52,662 nt of DNA from an uncultured Eubacteriales bacterium (GCA_900546075.1 URBH01000008.1:1-52662), one strand, 5' to 3'; positions 23,863-32,818 are shown, counted from the first letter of the stretch. Notes: generated from the sequence alone by a model not told the origin. Program-made: numbers and translations.

Positions 23863-26800
23863 TTACAGCAGATTGCCGGTGCTGACCCAGCCCAGATCGG
23901 TGCGGGCCATGTCGCCAACGTATTCGTAAATGTCGATGACGGACATTCTGGAATAGGTACCTGCGACGGAGGACGCGGCGTTATCCGTGTAGATGATGGT
24001 GTTGTCGGTGTACACCACCCGGGCGTCGATGGCGCTGCTGCCGCCGGCGGGAGTCAGATCAACGTAGTACAGGTAGACCCAGCCTGCGTCGCAGCGACCC
24101 CATGCCATATCCTCGGAGATCTTGGTCTCGTAGATCACCAGGTTGGCGCCCTTCTTCAGGGTGGTAGCCTTCTTGGCGCCGGTGGAGGCGGTGACGCGGA
24201 CATTCAGAGACTCGGTGTTGATGACCTTGCCGGTGTACTTGTAGCCGCCGGCATTATTCACGAAGCCGCCGGTGCCGGTGTTGCCGGTGCTGCCGATGGT
24301 GGGCGTGGAAGGCGTCGTAGGCGTAGTGGCCTCTTCCTTCTTCTCGTACAGAGCGCCCTCGGACATGTAGCTCAGGTCGCAGTAGCCCACGATGCCGTCG
24401 CTGGTTTCCACACGACCCCAAACGGTGAGGGTTCTGGCGCTGGAGTCCTTGACGATCTCCAGCTTGGTCACGGGAACCTGATCGCCCTTCTTCAGCTTGC
24501 CAAGGCTATCATTGTTGGTTCCGGCTGCCTTGCGCACATTCAGCTCGGATGCGCCGGTCAGGGTGTGAACCTTCTCGTCAAGCGCGTTCAGGGTGATGTT
24601 CGCATCCGGATCCTTAATCCAGCCGTCGTTGATGCGCGCCCAGTAGGAGGTCTGCTTCACAACGGTCTCGATATCGTTGTTCTCATTCTGCTTATCCGTC
24701 TTGTCACCCTCGTAAATTTCCAGGGTAACAGCCGTCAGCTCATGGATGGTGATGTTCTCGCCTGTGCCGATGGTACGAACCGTGTTGTTTTCCAGATTCG
24801 GATTGGGCGTCTTGTAAACGATGGTATCAGCTTTGATGGAGCCGGTGTAAACGGCGGTGGTGGTGGTTCTCTCAACCTCGTCGAAGGAGCTAACCCCGGT
24901 ACCCTTGTTTCCGCCACTGTTATTACTGTTGTTTCCGGGAATATTGTCGTAGGAGATCATGGTGACGTAGTCCATGCAGATCCAGCCCTGCTTCACACGA
25001 CCCCACTTGGCGGCGCCGACGAGCTTGACCTCCAGAATGGTCACTTCCGTGCCGTTGAGGATCTTTCCAACGATGGCGTTGGCGATGCCTGCGCCGCTGC
25101 GGACATTTACGCCGGCGTAGGTGTTGGCAATGATGCCCTTGCCGGTGCCGTCCGTCTTCTGGGTCGTACCGGTACCGCCGGTGCTGCCGGTGCCGGACTC
25201 CACGACGCCCATCTTGACCTCCAGATACTGGCTGTAAATCCAGCTGTCGGTCTCCTTGTTGTTATCCACGTCGTAGTCGATCATGTACCAGCCGTCCTTC
25301 TCACCCAGAACGGCCACCTTGGTGCCGCGATTGATGCTGCCCAGAACCTGGCCGTACAGAGCGCCGGTGATACGGATACGGACGGAATCCGCGTTCACAA
25401 CGGTGCCGGTGCCGATGGCCGCCTTGGTGCCGCCGTCAATGGCGATCTTGGAGGAACGCTTGACATAATTGGAGGCCAGGTTAATCCAGCCGTCGTAGTT
25501 CTCAATGCCGCTGCCGGTCGTCGGAGTATAGCCCACGATCTTGCCCCAGATTTCCTCGCCGACAAGCTTGATCTCGTGGACTTCCACTTCCACGCCCTTG
25601 GTGAGCTTGAATACGAACTCGTTGCCGCTGCCAGCATCCTTTCTGATGTTCAGGCTGTCGCTGACAACCGTGAACTTGGTCGGGACAAGGTTAAAGTTGC
25701 TGTAGGTTGCCCAGCCGGACTTGGCAATCACTTTGGTCTTACCGTCCTTGTCGGTCTCCTTGACCGTCCAGTGTGCCTTCACCCAAATCACGCCGTCAGC
25801 AACCGCCGCATTGGTGATCTTGAGTCCCGTGGTACCTGCCTTGATGGTATCGCTGTTGTTGGAATTGGTAGTGGGCTGCGCATAGGTGGGGAGATCGGAA
25901 CCGGAGTTCACGAGGGTGACCTCGAAAGCGTAGTCCAGAACGCCCGTGTCGGAAACGTTCTTGTCGGTGAGCATCTTAACATTGGTGTAGGTCAGGCAGA
26001 TCCAGCCGGTGGAGGTACGACCCCAGCGGTGACCGTTGACCGTGCGAATCTCGAAAACATTGACCGTGGTATCCTTTGCAAAACCGCCGACGATCTTGTT
26101 GTCCACACCGGGATCGCTGCGGGCGTTCAGGTAGCCGTTATAGGTAACGGTCGCCGTGGCAATGGGAGTGGTGTTGTTGGCGTCGCTGGGAGCGGAGCCG
26201 TCATAGACGGTGCTCCAGTCGGTGTACATCAGGGCGACCCAGCCAACAGCCACGCCGTTTTCCTCCACCTGACCCCAGGTCTTGGCTGCGTTGGTGGCAA
26301 CGATCTTCAGCTTTGTTCCGGCCTTGTAGGAGCCGGTCAGGGCGCTGGAGGCGCTGTCGTTGGCACGTCTGTTGACATAGGCGTTGGTGACCGTGACGGT
26401 CACATTGATCTTGCCGCCGGTGTATTCGGTATTGCCGCCGCCCTGTCCGGAGGACTTGAGCAGAACCCATCCGTCTCCTGCGGCGGACAGCTTGCACCAT
26501 CTGTTGCCATCGTCATCGATAAAGTCCTTGATCGCGGTAACGGTGGCAGTGTCCTTATTGATGGTGCGGAAGGGCTTCACGTTCTTCTTGGTGGGAATGG
26601 AATAGACATCCAGAGAAACCAGCTGGGACACCTTCAGTGTCTCATTGATGCCGTGCACGTAAGAAAGGTCATTGGCATTGTTGGCCGTCACGGAGGTTGC
26701 CTGCCAGCCGGCCCACAGCGTCTTACCGTTATAGCTGCCCGTCAGAGAGGGAACCAGGGTGCCGTCATACTGCGCGGAGTACCAGCCCATGAACTTGTAG

Positions 26801-27516
26801 CCGGAGCGGGTGGGGGAAGGAATATGAGCAGAGGTTTTCGTCGTGTCAAAGAGTACGCTGTAGGCGCCTGTTCCGTTCTGCGGAATGGTGCCGGCATCGG
26901 GATTGTATGTAACGGTGCCGAAGCTGCTGGGCGTTACATCGGAATAAATCCCGTTCTTGTACATATTGACTTCGATCTTTCTGCGGCGGAAATCATCCTG
27001 ATCGCTCGCCCAGTCGCTCATGGCCTTCAGCAGGTCATTGGTGCTGGCCTTGCTGACAATGGCACTCCGGACAACGCCGCTGCCGCTCATCCAGGAATCG
27101 CCCACGTCGAAGGTGAACAGAACCAGAGCGTCATGCTGGCACTGGGACAGCGTCAGGCTGTTGGCGGAAGCAAAGGAGTTGACCTTCGCGTCCAGATCCA
27201 GAATCAGCTTGCGCAGAGCCTGGTCAGCCTGCGCCTGCGTGATGGAGTGCTTGCCTGCATCAGGGCTGTTCTGAACCATTCCGTTCTTATACGTCGTCTT
27301 ATGCTTCTCAGAGCAGATCGTACCGTAACCAATGCGGAACTCATTGGTATTGGGTACCTGATAGCAGTTCTTCTTAAAAATAGCCAGCTTCTTCATGATC
27401 GTAATCGCGGCCTCACTGGTCTTCAGCGAAGCAGCAGACGCGGTCAGAGCGGTGGCGGGCACCAGGCTGACCAGCATGATCAGAGTTAATAATACACACA
27501 CAATTCTCTTTTTCAT
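23863..27516 (-). CDS. Secreted GH24 lysozyme-like, multi-SH3b wall-binding protein
   Basis: The 1217-residue exported protein has a Sec signal peptide (1-29, ending TASAAS), a GH24 lysozyme-fold domain (about 33-190, with RIGYGT and QCQHDALVLFTFDVG), an InlB/Listeria-Bacteroides-type repeat (about 200-275, SGYKFMGWYSAQYDG), and about eleven bacterial SH3 modules to the C terminus. SH3b modules bind peptidoglycan. Aligned to ordinary GH24 N termini without gaps (SEAAITIMKK), the catalytic Glu is Ala45, the Asp position is Val54 and the Thr position is Arg61. The hydrolase domain is therefore probably inactive and the protein may be structural or regulatory. The gene has a strong promoter and an SD held in a hairpin loop. 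Confidence 0.85.
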   Translation of the reverse strand: MKKRIVCVLLTLIMLVSLVPATALTASAASLKTSEAAITIMKKLAIFKKNCYQVPNTNEFRIGYGTICSEKHKTTYKNGMVQNSPDAGKHSITQAQADQALRKLILDLDAKVNSFASANSLTLSQCQHDALVLFTFDVGDSWMSGSGVVRSAIVSKASTNDLLKAMSDWASDQDDFRRRKIEVNMYKNGIYSDVTPSSFGTVTYNPDAGTIPQNGTGAYSVLFDTTKTSAHIPSPTRSGYKFMGWYSAQYDGTLVPSLTGSYNGKTLWAGWQATSVTANNANDLSYVHGINETLKVSQLVSLDVYSIPTKKNVKPFRTINKDTATVTAIKDFIDDDGNRWCKLSAAGDGWVLLKSSGQGGGNTEYTGGKINVTVTVTNAYVNRRANDSASSALTGSYKAGTKLKIVATNAAKTWGQVEENGVAVGWVALMYTDWSTVYDGSAPSDANNTTPIATATVTYNGYLNARSDPGVDNKIVGGFAKDTTVNVFEIRTVNGHRWGRTSTGWICLTYTNVKMLTDKNVSDTGVLDYAFEVTLVNSGSDLPTYAQPTTNSNNSDTIKAGTTGLKITNAAVADGVIWVKAHWTVKETDKDGKTKVIAKSGWATYSNFNLVPTKFTVVSDSLNIRKDAGSGNEFVFKLTKGVEVEVHEIKLVGEEIWGKIVGYTPTTGSGIENYDGWINLASNYVKRSSKIAIDGGTKAAIGTGTVVNADSVRIRITGALYGQVLGSINRGTKVAVLGEKDGWYMIDYDVDNNKETDSWIYSQYLEVKMGVVESGTGSTGGTGTTQKTDGTGKGIIANTYAGVNVRSGAGIANAIVGKILNGTEVTILEVKLVGAAKWGRVKQGWICMDYVTMISYDNIPGNNSNNSGGNKGTGVSSFDEVERTTTTAVYTGSIKADTIVYKTPNPNLENNTVRTIGTGENITIHELTAVTLEIYEGDKTDKQNENNDIETVVKQTSYWARINDGWIKDPDANITLNALDEKVHTLTGASELNVRKAAGTNNDSLGKLKKGDQVPVTKLEIVKDSSARTLTVWGRVETSDGIVGYCDLSYMSEGALYEKKEEATTPTTPSTPTIGSTGNTGTGGFVNNAGGYKYTGKVINTESLNVRVTASTGAKKATTLKKGANLVIYETKISEDMAWGRCDAGWVYLYYVDLTPAGGSSAIDARVVYTDNTIIYTDNAASSVAGTYSRMSVIDIYEYVGDMARTDLGWVSTGNLL

Positions 27517-27517
27517 A

Positions 27518-27549
27518 GCTACTTACTCCTTTGCTCTTATGTAAGTAGC
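27518..27549 (-). promoter_or_regulatory. 5' UTR hairpin presenting the SD of the multi-SH3 gene
   Basis: GCTACTTAC and GTAAGTAGC (9 bp) flank a 14-nt loop that contains AAAGGA of the ribosome site; the right arm ends two bases before the ATG. The structure would place the SD in a loop and could tune translation or mRNA stability. Confidence 0.6.
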
Positions 27550-27552
27550 CAT

Positions 27553-27581
27553 ATTATAACAGAGGTGTTTACAAATTGCAA
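27553..27581 (-). promoter_or_regulatory. Promoter of the multi-SH3 gene
   Basis: TTGCAA (27581-27576), 17-bp spacer, TATAAT (27558-27553) on the minus strand with an extended TG. The remainder of the 290-base gap to mnmA is AT-rich and holds no gene that I can support. Confidence 0.82.
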
Positions 27582-27750
27582 CCCCTTTTTTGAAAAAAAT
27601 TACATTTTTGTTACAGTTTGTTTTACCAAATAGCTTCCCCTTCTCTTTTCTTCCCGTATTGTATACCGTTTCTGTCATAAATCCTGAAAAAACGCCGCTT
27701 TTTACCGCAGAAAATGTCATTCTTTTTTCCTGCCTGTCGGGTTTTCTCCG

Positions 27751-27779
27751 TTGACATTCTTCTTTTCCGCTGATATACT
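27751..27779 (+). promoter_or_regulatory. Promoter of mnmA
   Basis: TTGACA (27751-27756), 17-bp spacer, TATACT (27774-27779). Confidence 0.85.
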
Positions 27780-27806
27780 CAAAAAAACGTTACCGGGAGG
27801 GATTTT

Positions 27807-28889
27807 ATGGACGGCAAGAAGGCGCTGATCGGCATGTCGGGGGGCGTGGACAGCTCCGTGGCGGCGCTGCTGATGCTTCGCGCGGGCTACGAGTGCATCG
27901 GCGCGACCATGCGGCTGTACGACAATGATATGATCGGTCTGGAAAAGGGACATACCTGCTGTAGTCTGGACGACGTGGAGGACGCCCGCAGCGTAGCCAG
28001 ACGTCTGGGGATCCCCCACTACGTGTTCAACTTCAAGGACGATTTCGAGCGGCAGGTCATCCAAAAATTTGTCAGCTGCTACGAATGCGGCGGCACCCCC
28101 AACCCCTGCATCGACTGCAACCGGTATCTGAAATTCGACCGGCTTCTCCGCCGCGCTCTGGAGCTGGGGTGCGACTATGTGGTGTCCGGGCATTACGCGC
28201 AAGTAAGGAAATCCGGCGACCGATACCTATTATATAAGGCGGCGGACAAGGCCAAGGATCAGAGCTATTTCCTCGCCTGTCTGAATCAAGAGCAGCTTTC
28301 CCGGATTCAGTTCCCCCTGGGCGGCCTGACCAAGCAGGAGGTGCGCGCCATCGCGGAGGAAAACGGCTTCGTCAACGCCCGGAAGCACGACTCTCAGGAC
28401 ATCTGCTTCGTCCCGGACGGCGACTACACAGCCTTTCTGGAACGCTACACAGGTAAGCACTACCCCGCCGGGGATTTTCTGGACGAAAGCGGCCGCGTGG
28501 TCGGGAAACACCGGGGCGCGGTGTGCTACACCCTGGGGCAGCGCAAGGGGCTGGGTCTGGCCATGGGCGCGCCGGTATACGTCTGCGGAAAGGATATGGA
28601 GAAGAATACCGTCACCGTGGGGCCGAATGAGGCGCTGTTTTCCTCCGCCCTGCGGGGAAACAACTGGGTCTGGTATCCCTTCCCGGAGCTGACGGAGCCG
28701 GTCAGGGTGACGGTCAAGACCCGTCACAGCCAGACGGAGCAGCCCGGCACCGTCTACCCGGAAGCGGACGGCTTCGCCCGGGTGGAATTCGACGCCCCCC
28801 AGCGCGCCGTTACCCCCGGTCAGGCGGTGGTGGTATACCAAGGCGACCTGGTGGTCGGCGGAGGCACCATCACGGAAGCAATCAGATAA
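27807..28889 (+). CDS. mnmA: tRNA-specific 2-thiouridylase MnmA
   Basis: MnmA adds sulfur at position 2 of the wobble uridine in tRNA Lys, Glu and Gln, using ATP and a persulfide relay. The 360-residue protein has the PP-loop SGGVDSS (11-17), the two catalytic cysteines Cys101 (NPCIDCN) and Cys200 (SQDICFVPDG), and the C-terminal beta-barrel starting near RKGLGLAMG. GGGAGGGATTTT precedes the ATG. It is monocistronic with its own promoter and a long terminator. Confidence 0.95.
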   Translation: MDGKKALIGMSGGVDSSVAALLMLRAGYECIGATMRLYDNDMIGLEKGHTCCSLDDVEDARSVARRLGIPHYVFNFKDDFERQVIQKFVSCYECGGTPNPCIDCNRYLKFDRLLRRALELGCDYVVSGHYAQVRKSGDRYLLYKAADKAKDQSYFLACLNQEQLSRIQFPLGGLTKQEVRAIAEENGFVNARKHDSQDICFVPDGDYTAFLERYTGKHYPAGDFLDESGRVVGKHRGAVCYTLGQRKGLGLAMGAPVYVCGKDMEKNTVTVGPNEALFSSALRGNNWVWYPFPELTEPVRVTVKTRHSQTEQPGTVYPEADGFARVEFDAPQRAVTPGQAVVVYQGDLVVGGGTITEAIR

Positions 28890-28893
28890 ATAG

Positions 28894-28945
28894 CAAATAC
28901 GCTGCCATCCCCGCCTTGGGAGATGGCAGCGTATTTGTTATTTTT
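28894..28945. terminator. Bidirectional terminator between mnmA and the YfhO-like gene
   Basis: CAAATACGCTGCCATC (28894-28909) pairs with GATGGCAGCGTATTTG (28922-28937), 16 bp, followed by TTATTTTTTG on the plus strand and A/T-rich sequence on the other. Confidence 0.9.
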
Positions 28946-31637
28946 TGTACTTTTTGTCCGGTCTGTAGACGCTCCACGACAGCGCCCCGAAAACGGCGGC
29001 GCAGGCAAGGCTGATTTTCCAGCCCAGACTGAACGCGGCGTTGTGGTAGGTCAGGCGAACGGTGTGAACGCCCTCCGTCAGATTCACGGCCACCATACAG
29101 TCCCCCACCAGCCTGATCTCAGCGGGCTTTCCGTCCACCTTGACGCTCCAATTTCCGTTCTGGGGAACGGAAGTATACAGCAGACCGTCCCGGTCGCAGT
29201 CAACGGTTCCCTCCACCAGCGTGGAGCGGAATCTGGTCAGATTCAGCCGGGACGCCGACAGAATTTCGTAGCCCCGGGCGAACCGCTCCCCGTTGAGTAC
29301 GGCGGCGCTGAGGGTCATGGTGCTGCTTTCGTCCTTGTCGCACTCGACGCGGATGTCGATGGTATCTCCGGTCTTCACATCCCCCACCGCAATCATCTGG
29401 GGCAGGCTGATGGTCTCCTTGTACAGCTCCACCCCGTTGACGCTGACGTAGAAATCGTTCCGCTTGGGCAGATTCAGATGGACGCACACGAAGCCGTCCC
29501 GGTCGGCGGTGTAGGTATAGGTCACATTCGCACCGGAAACGCAGCCGGAATACTTGCAGTAGCCGGTGGAATTGCTCTCCGTGATGTCCGCGCCGTTGCC
29601 GGTGATGGTCAGATTCTCGCCCTGAAGCTTGTGCCAGACCTCCTCGTCAATCCCCGTGGCCGCGGTAAACAGATCGTTCTGGAACTGGAAGGTTCCGTTG
29701 CTGGCAGAGAAATCCAGGTCTGCCAATTCCGGCTCCGTCAGAAAGCCCAAAGGCAGATACGCGGTATTGACCAGCAGGGACGCCACGCCGAAGCGGTTCA
29801 CCTCGTCAAAATAAGTGCTGGACTTGTCCTTCCCGTCCCGCTCGATCATGTATTTGATGCCCAGAAACAGGTTCGCCACCGGGGAGCTCTCCTCGAAGCA
29901 GTAGCGGTTATAGGTGTTCTTCGCACCGTAGCCCAGCGCCCGCATGAATTCCGTGACCCTGACATTGGCGGAGCTGGTGAAGGCGGAAATGCCGTTGTAG
30001 CCGTTGAGGGCGCCGTCGTTCAGGGTCTGGGAATGGGTGGTCTCCGCCCGGAAGAACAGGTTGTCGTCCTCCCGCTCGTACATGTAGCGGATGACGGAGG
30101 CGGTGTAGGTGGTTCCCTTGGGGTAATTGGACACGCCGGTACCCGTAAAATACAGCCCGAAGCACACCAGCGTGGAGACCAGCTCCACGCCCATGACGGA
30201 CAGCGCCAGAATCCGGGTTCGGGCGCGCTGGCGATTCCGTTTGGCGCGGGCGCGGATTTTCTGACGCTCCGTAATTCCCTCCGGCACCTCCAGCTGGCCG
30301 TAGAGCATGACGGTGAGATACAGCACCAGAAATATCAGGTTATATATAAAGTAGAGGGGAATTTGCAGCGTCAGGCTGCCCAGCTCCAGCGGCACCGTCT
30401 CGAACAGCGCATTGGAGCAGGCCAGCACCCCAGCCGTCAGCATCCCCGCAATCACGATCTGCGCCAGGCGGAACCTCCTGCGCATCAGCCAGGCGCGGTA
30501 GGCCATGTACAGCACCACGAAGCTGTACAGGAAGCTGAAGCGGTAGGGAATCATATTGGTAAAGTGGAAGCCGTGCCAGATGAAATCCAGCTGCCGGATG
30601 ATAAAGCTGACGTTGAAAAACAGCAGCAGCCCCACGGCGCAGCATTTGTCCCTGCGCTTGATGTTCTTCGCCATCAGATACAGGAACATCAGAAGAATGC
30701 TGAAAATGCCGCAATACACATTGGGCAGGCCTTCCTTGAAGGTCGGCTCGATGCTGCCACCCATGTTCCCCGCCACCTGCCGCATGGCGTCCAGAAGCCC
30801 CTTGAGGGTATTCTCCTTGGCGATGTTCAGCCGGAAGCCGGTGGGGAAATTGTTCACGCTGGACTGGGTGGTCTGCAAGGCCGACAGCGCCGGGAAGGTC
30901 AGAATGGCGGTCATTCCCAACGCCAGCACGGAAAACAGGGCGATTCTTCCGAAATCCGCAAACAGCTTCTTCCACCCGCCCCAGCGGCAAATTTCATACA
31001 CAAAAAACAGCAGGAAAACGAAAATACAGGTAAAGAATCCGATATAATAATTGGAATAGACGGACAGAAACAGCGTCACCGTATAGAGGAAAAACTTTTT
31101 CTCTTTCAGCAGGCACACCGTTCCCAGCGCCACCAGGGGCAGCAGGGCGAAGGTGTCCAGCCACATCACGTTCCACTGATACCCCAGCGCCCAGGCGCAC
31201 AGCCCGTAAAAGCCCCCGAACACCGCAATGGACGCATCGTTTTTGCCGAACAGCTTTTTAAGGAAAATGGCGAAGAACATCCCCGCAAATCCCAGCTTCA
31301 CCGGTACCAGCAGGGAAAAGAATTCCAGCAGCCACCCCTCCGGCACCAGCACGCTGAGCAGATTCAGCGGCGACGCCAGATAGTAGGAGATCAGCCCCAG
31401 ATAATCCATCCCCATGCCGACGCTCCAGGTGTACAGCAGCCCGCTCCCGCTGCGGATCGCGCGGCGGAACGCCACAAAGAAGGGATAATACTGGTGGTAC
31501 ATATCGGAATACAGCATGGAATACTTGCCGAACGGCTCGTATTTGCTGATAAGCATGACAAACAGCATTCCCACGCAGGGAATGGCAAAGGCCAGCGCCG
31601 TATAATTCCACCGGAATTTTTTGCCGGTTCGCTTCAC
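28938..31637 (-). CDS. YfhO family multi-pass membrane protein
   Basis: The 899-residue protein has about twelve membrane segments in the first 520 residues, a large extracytoplasmic region (about 530-865), and a final membrane segment before a basic tail (YRPDKKYKK). Features of the YfhO family are LYSDMYHQYYPFF near the N terminus, MLWLD-like WNVMWLDTFALLPL, and SVNNFPTGFRLNIAKENTLKG. YfhO is a GT-C-fold protein implicated in glycosylation of lipoteichoic acid in Gram-positives. The start is GTG, after GGGGGAGTCCCT. A promoter (TTTACC-17-TACAAT, 31701-31673) lies just upstream. Confidence 0.9.
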   Translation of the reverse strand: MKRTGKKFRWNYTALAFAIPCVGMLFVMLISKYEPFGKYSMLYSDMYHQYYPFFVAFRRAIRSGSGLLYTWSVGMGMDYLGLISYYLASPLNLLSVLVPEGWLLEFFSLLVPVKLGFAGMFFAIFLKKLFGKNDASIAVFGGFYGLCAWALGYQWNVMWLDTFALLPLVALGTVCLLKEKKFFLYTVTLFLSVYSNYYIGFFTCIFVFLLFFVYEICRWGGWKKLFADFGRIALFSVLALGMTAILTFPALSALQTTQSSVNNFPTGFRLNIAKENTLKGLLDAMRQVAGNMGGSIEPTFKEGLPNVYCGIFSILLMFLYLMAKNIKRRDKCCAVGLLLFFNVSFIIRQLDFIWHGFHFTNMIPYRFSFLYSFVVLYMAYRAWLMRRRFRLAQIVIAGMLTAGVLACSNALFETVPLELGSLTLQIPLYFIYNLIFLVLYLTVMLYGQLEVPEGITERQKIRARAKRNRQRARTRILALSVMGVELVSTLVCFGLYFTGTGVSNYPKGTTYTASVIRYMYEREDDNLFFRAETTHSQTLNDGALNGYNGISAFTSSANVRVTEFMRALGYGAKNTYNRYCFEESSPVANLFLGIKYMIERDGKDKSSTYFDEVNRFGVASLLVNTAYLPLGFLTEPELADLDFSASNGTFQFQNDLFTAATGIDEEVWHKLQGENLTITGNGADITESNSTGYCKYSGCVSGANVTYTYTADRDGFVCVHLNLPKRNDFYVSVNGVELYKETISLPQMIAVGDVKTGDTIDIRVECDKDESSTMTLSAAVLNGERFARGYEILSASRLNLTRFRSTLVEGTVDCDRDGLLYTSVPQNGNWSVKVDGKPAEIRLVGDCMVAVNLTEGVHTVRLTYHNAAFSLGWKISLACAAVFGALSWSVYRPDKKYKK

Positions 31638-31672
31638 AGGGACTCCCCCTTAACAGTTGAATCGTAAAGCAT

Positions 31673-31701
31673 ATTGTAACACGAATTTCCCAAAGGGTAA
31701 A
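31673..31701 (-). promoter_or_regulatory. Promoter of the YfhO-like gene
   Basis: TTTACC (31701-31696), 17-bp spacer, TACAAT (31678-31673) on the minus strand. From here to 31843 no gene or structure is evident. Confidence 0.6.
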
Positions 31702-31843
31702 CATTTATTTTACCGGGCAAAGAAATTCTTAAGGATGCCACCGCGCAAAACTGCCCCGCCGCTTTGGTGGGTGGTCGTAAGACGGTGAATAGAGCGTATC
31801 CGTACAGATACCCCCCATTTCTCGTGCTAACATGTGGGTACAG

Positions 31844-32314
31844 CCCCTTGGCTCTCCCTTTGGGAGAGCTGTCACCGCAGGTGACTGAGAGGGTCTTGCA
31901 GCCTTTTTTGAATCATAAGATCAATTCGTGTACACACGCCACGAAAATCCATGTCGATATCCCGGTTGGAGAATCGCAAAATCTCCAAGCCAAGACCCGC
32001 CAGGAATTGAGAACGTTCAGCATCATAAGCAAGCCCCTGGGTTTCATAATGCTGAGATCCATCCACTTCAATGACCAGTCTGGCCGAAGCGCAGTAAAAG
32101 TCTACAATGAATCTGCCGACAATCCGTTGTTTGTAAATCTTCACCGGATATTTGCGCAAAAAAAGATACCAGAGCTTACGTTCGTGTGGTGTCATTTCCC
32201 TGCGGAGCCGCCGGGCATTTTCTAATTGGGTCTTGTCTTTGGGTACGGTCATTGTTTACCCTCTCCGTCCTCGCTGCGCTCGGCCACCTCTCCCATAGGG
32301 AGAGGCAAGGGGTG
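31844..32314. mobile_element. 471-bp palindromic-ended element carrying a DUF559 gene
   Basis: The left end (31844-31893) runs CCCCTTG, palindrome CTCTCCCTTTGGGAGAG, then GTGACTGAGAGGG. The right end (32258-32314), read inward, runs CCCCTTG, CTCTCCCTATGGGAGAG, then GGACGGAGAGGG. The ends are thus imperfect terminal inverted repeats. The gene between them takes its ribosome site (GGAGAGGG) from the right end and its last codons (DPLSHLR, stop) from the left end. The same two ends without the gene occur at 58-143. No transposase is encoded. That the unit moves as a whole is an inference. Confidence 0.65.
31872..32252 (-). CDS. DUF559 domain protein (restriction endonuclease-like fold)
   Basis: The 126-residue protein is of DUF559 type, related to very-short-patch-repair (Vsr) and PD-(D/E)XK nuclease folds. 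Motifs are ARRLRREMTPHERKLWYLFL at the N terminus, RIVGRFIVDFYCASARLVIEVDGSQHY (candidate catalytic Asp, Glu and Asp-Gly) and LGLEILRFSNRDI. The start codon follows GGAGAGGGTAAACA, which belongs to the right end of the surrounding palindromic element, and the stop codon lies in the left end. Its codon use and AT content differ from neighbours. Function is unproven; a nuclease acting on element DNA is a hypothesis. Confidence 0.85.
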   Translation of the reverse strand: MTVPKDKTQLENARRLRREMTPHERKLWYLFLRKYPVKIYKQRIVGRFIVDFYCASARLVIEVDGSQHYETQGLAYDAERSQFLAGLGLEILRFSNRDIDMDFRGVCTRIDLMIQKRLQDPLSHLR

Positions 32315-32350
32315 CTCGCATGAATCTGCTTTACACAATACAAAGGGCAG

Positions 32351-32417
32351 GCACGGCAGATTATACCGCCGTGCCTGTTAACTGTCTAATACCCCCCGCC
32401 GCTTTGCAGCGGCGGGG
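32351..32417 (-). terminator. Two hairpins downstream of the PH-domain gene
   Basis: CCCCGCCGC and GCGGCGGGG flank a 6-nt loop at about 32394-32417, immediately after the stop of the minus-strand gene. A second stem, GGCACGGC with GCCGTGCC, lies at about 32351-32376. No long U-tract follows either. The sequence TGTTAACTGTCTAAT between them recurs as TGTTAACTGGCTAAT at 165-179. Confidence 0.5.
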
Positions 32418-32425
32418 CAAAAGCC

Positions 32426-32818
32426 TTATCGATCGTCCAGATCGTCATCGTCGTCATGGTCGCCGGTGGTTGCGATCTCGCCGTAGCGAACCCGGCGCTT
32501 CAACTTCATTTCCTCCACCTGCTTGTGGATCAGTTCCTTGACAAAGAGCGGGTCCTTCACATTTTTCAGCACCAGCGTGGGCGTGGTTCTGTCGGAGGAC
32601 AGCACCGTGATGGTTCCCACGCCGAACAGGCGCTGGAACAAGTTGCGTCTGGTGTCGATATCCCGCACCCGGTAAAGAAGGACTTCATCATCCTTGATGT
32701 TCAGAAATCCCTGGGACAGGAACAGCCGATCCTCGGACATCTGATAGCGGGTAAAGGACAGGGGCATCCCCAGATGACGCTTGCGGTCTTTCCAAAGGTA
32801 TTCAATGGTAATGGACAC
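32426..32818 (-). CDS. PH domain-containing protein (bacterial PH2/DUF304 type)
   Basis: The 130-residue cytosolic protein has a single PH-like beta domain (MPLSFTRYQMSEDRLFLSQGFLNIKDDEVLLYRVRDIDTRRNLFQRLFGVGTITVLSSDRTTPTLVLKNV), followed by a helix and an acidic tail (HDDDDDLDD). The isolated form, without membrane segments, is common in Clostridia and of unknown function. GGGAGGAATGTACA lies before the ATG. It is separated from spoIVA by 73 bases and may be co-transcribed with it. Confidence 0.82.
   Translation of the reverse strand: MSITIEYLWKDRKRHLGMPLSFTRYQMSEDRLFLSQGFLNIKDDEVLLYRVRDIDTRRNLFQRLFGVGTITVLSSDRTTPTLVLKNVKDPLFVKELIHKQVEEMKLKRRVRYGEIATTGDHDDDDDLDDR

Noticed and set aside
24565..27489. 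974-codon open frame on the plus strand opposite the multi-SH3 gene
   Set aside because: The reverse strand encodes a clear signal peptide and repeated SH3 modules with promoter, SD and terminator. The plus frame is a low-complexity shadow rich in Gly, Val and Ala, without a ribosome site or family.
27523..27720. 65-codon minus-strand frame upstream of the multi-SH3 gene
   Set aside because: It covers the promoter and AT-rich upstream region, has no SD and no plausible protein character.
28923..31667. 914-codon open frame opposite the YfhO-like gene
   Set aside because: It has a His/Gln/Arg-rich composition typical of antisense reading of GC-rich membrane-protein DNA; the minus-strand protein has family motifs and regulatory signals.
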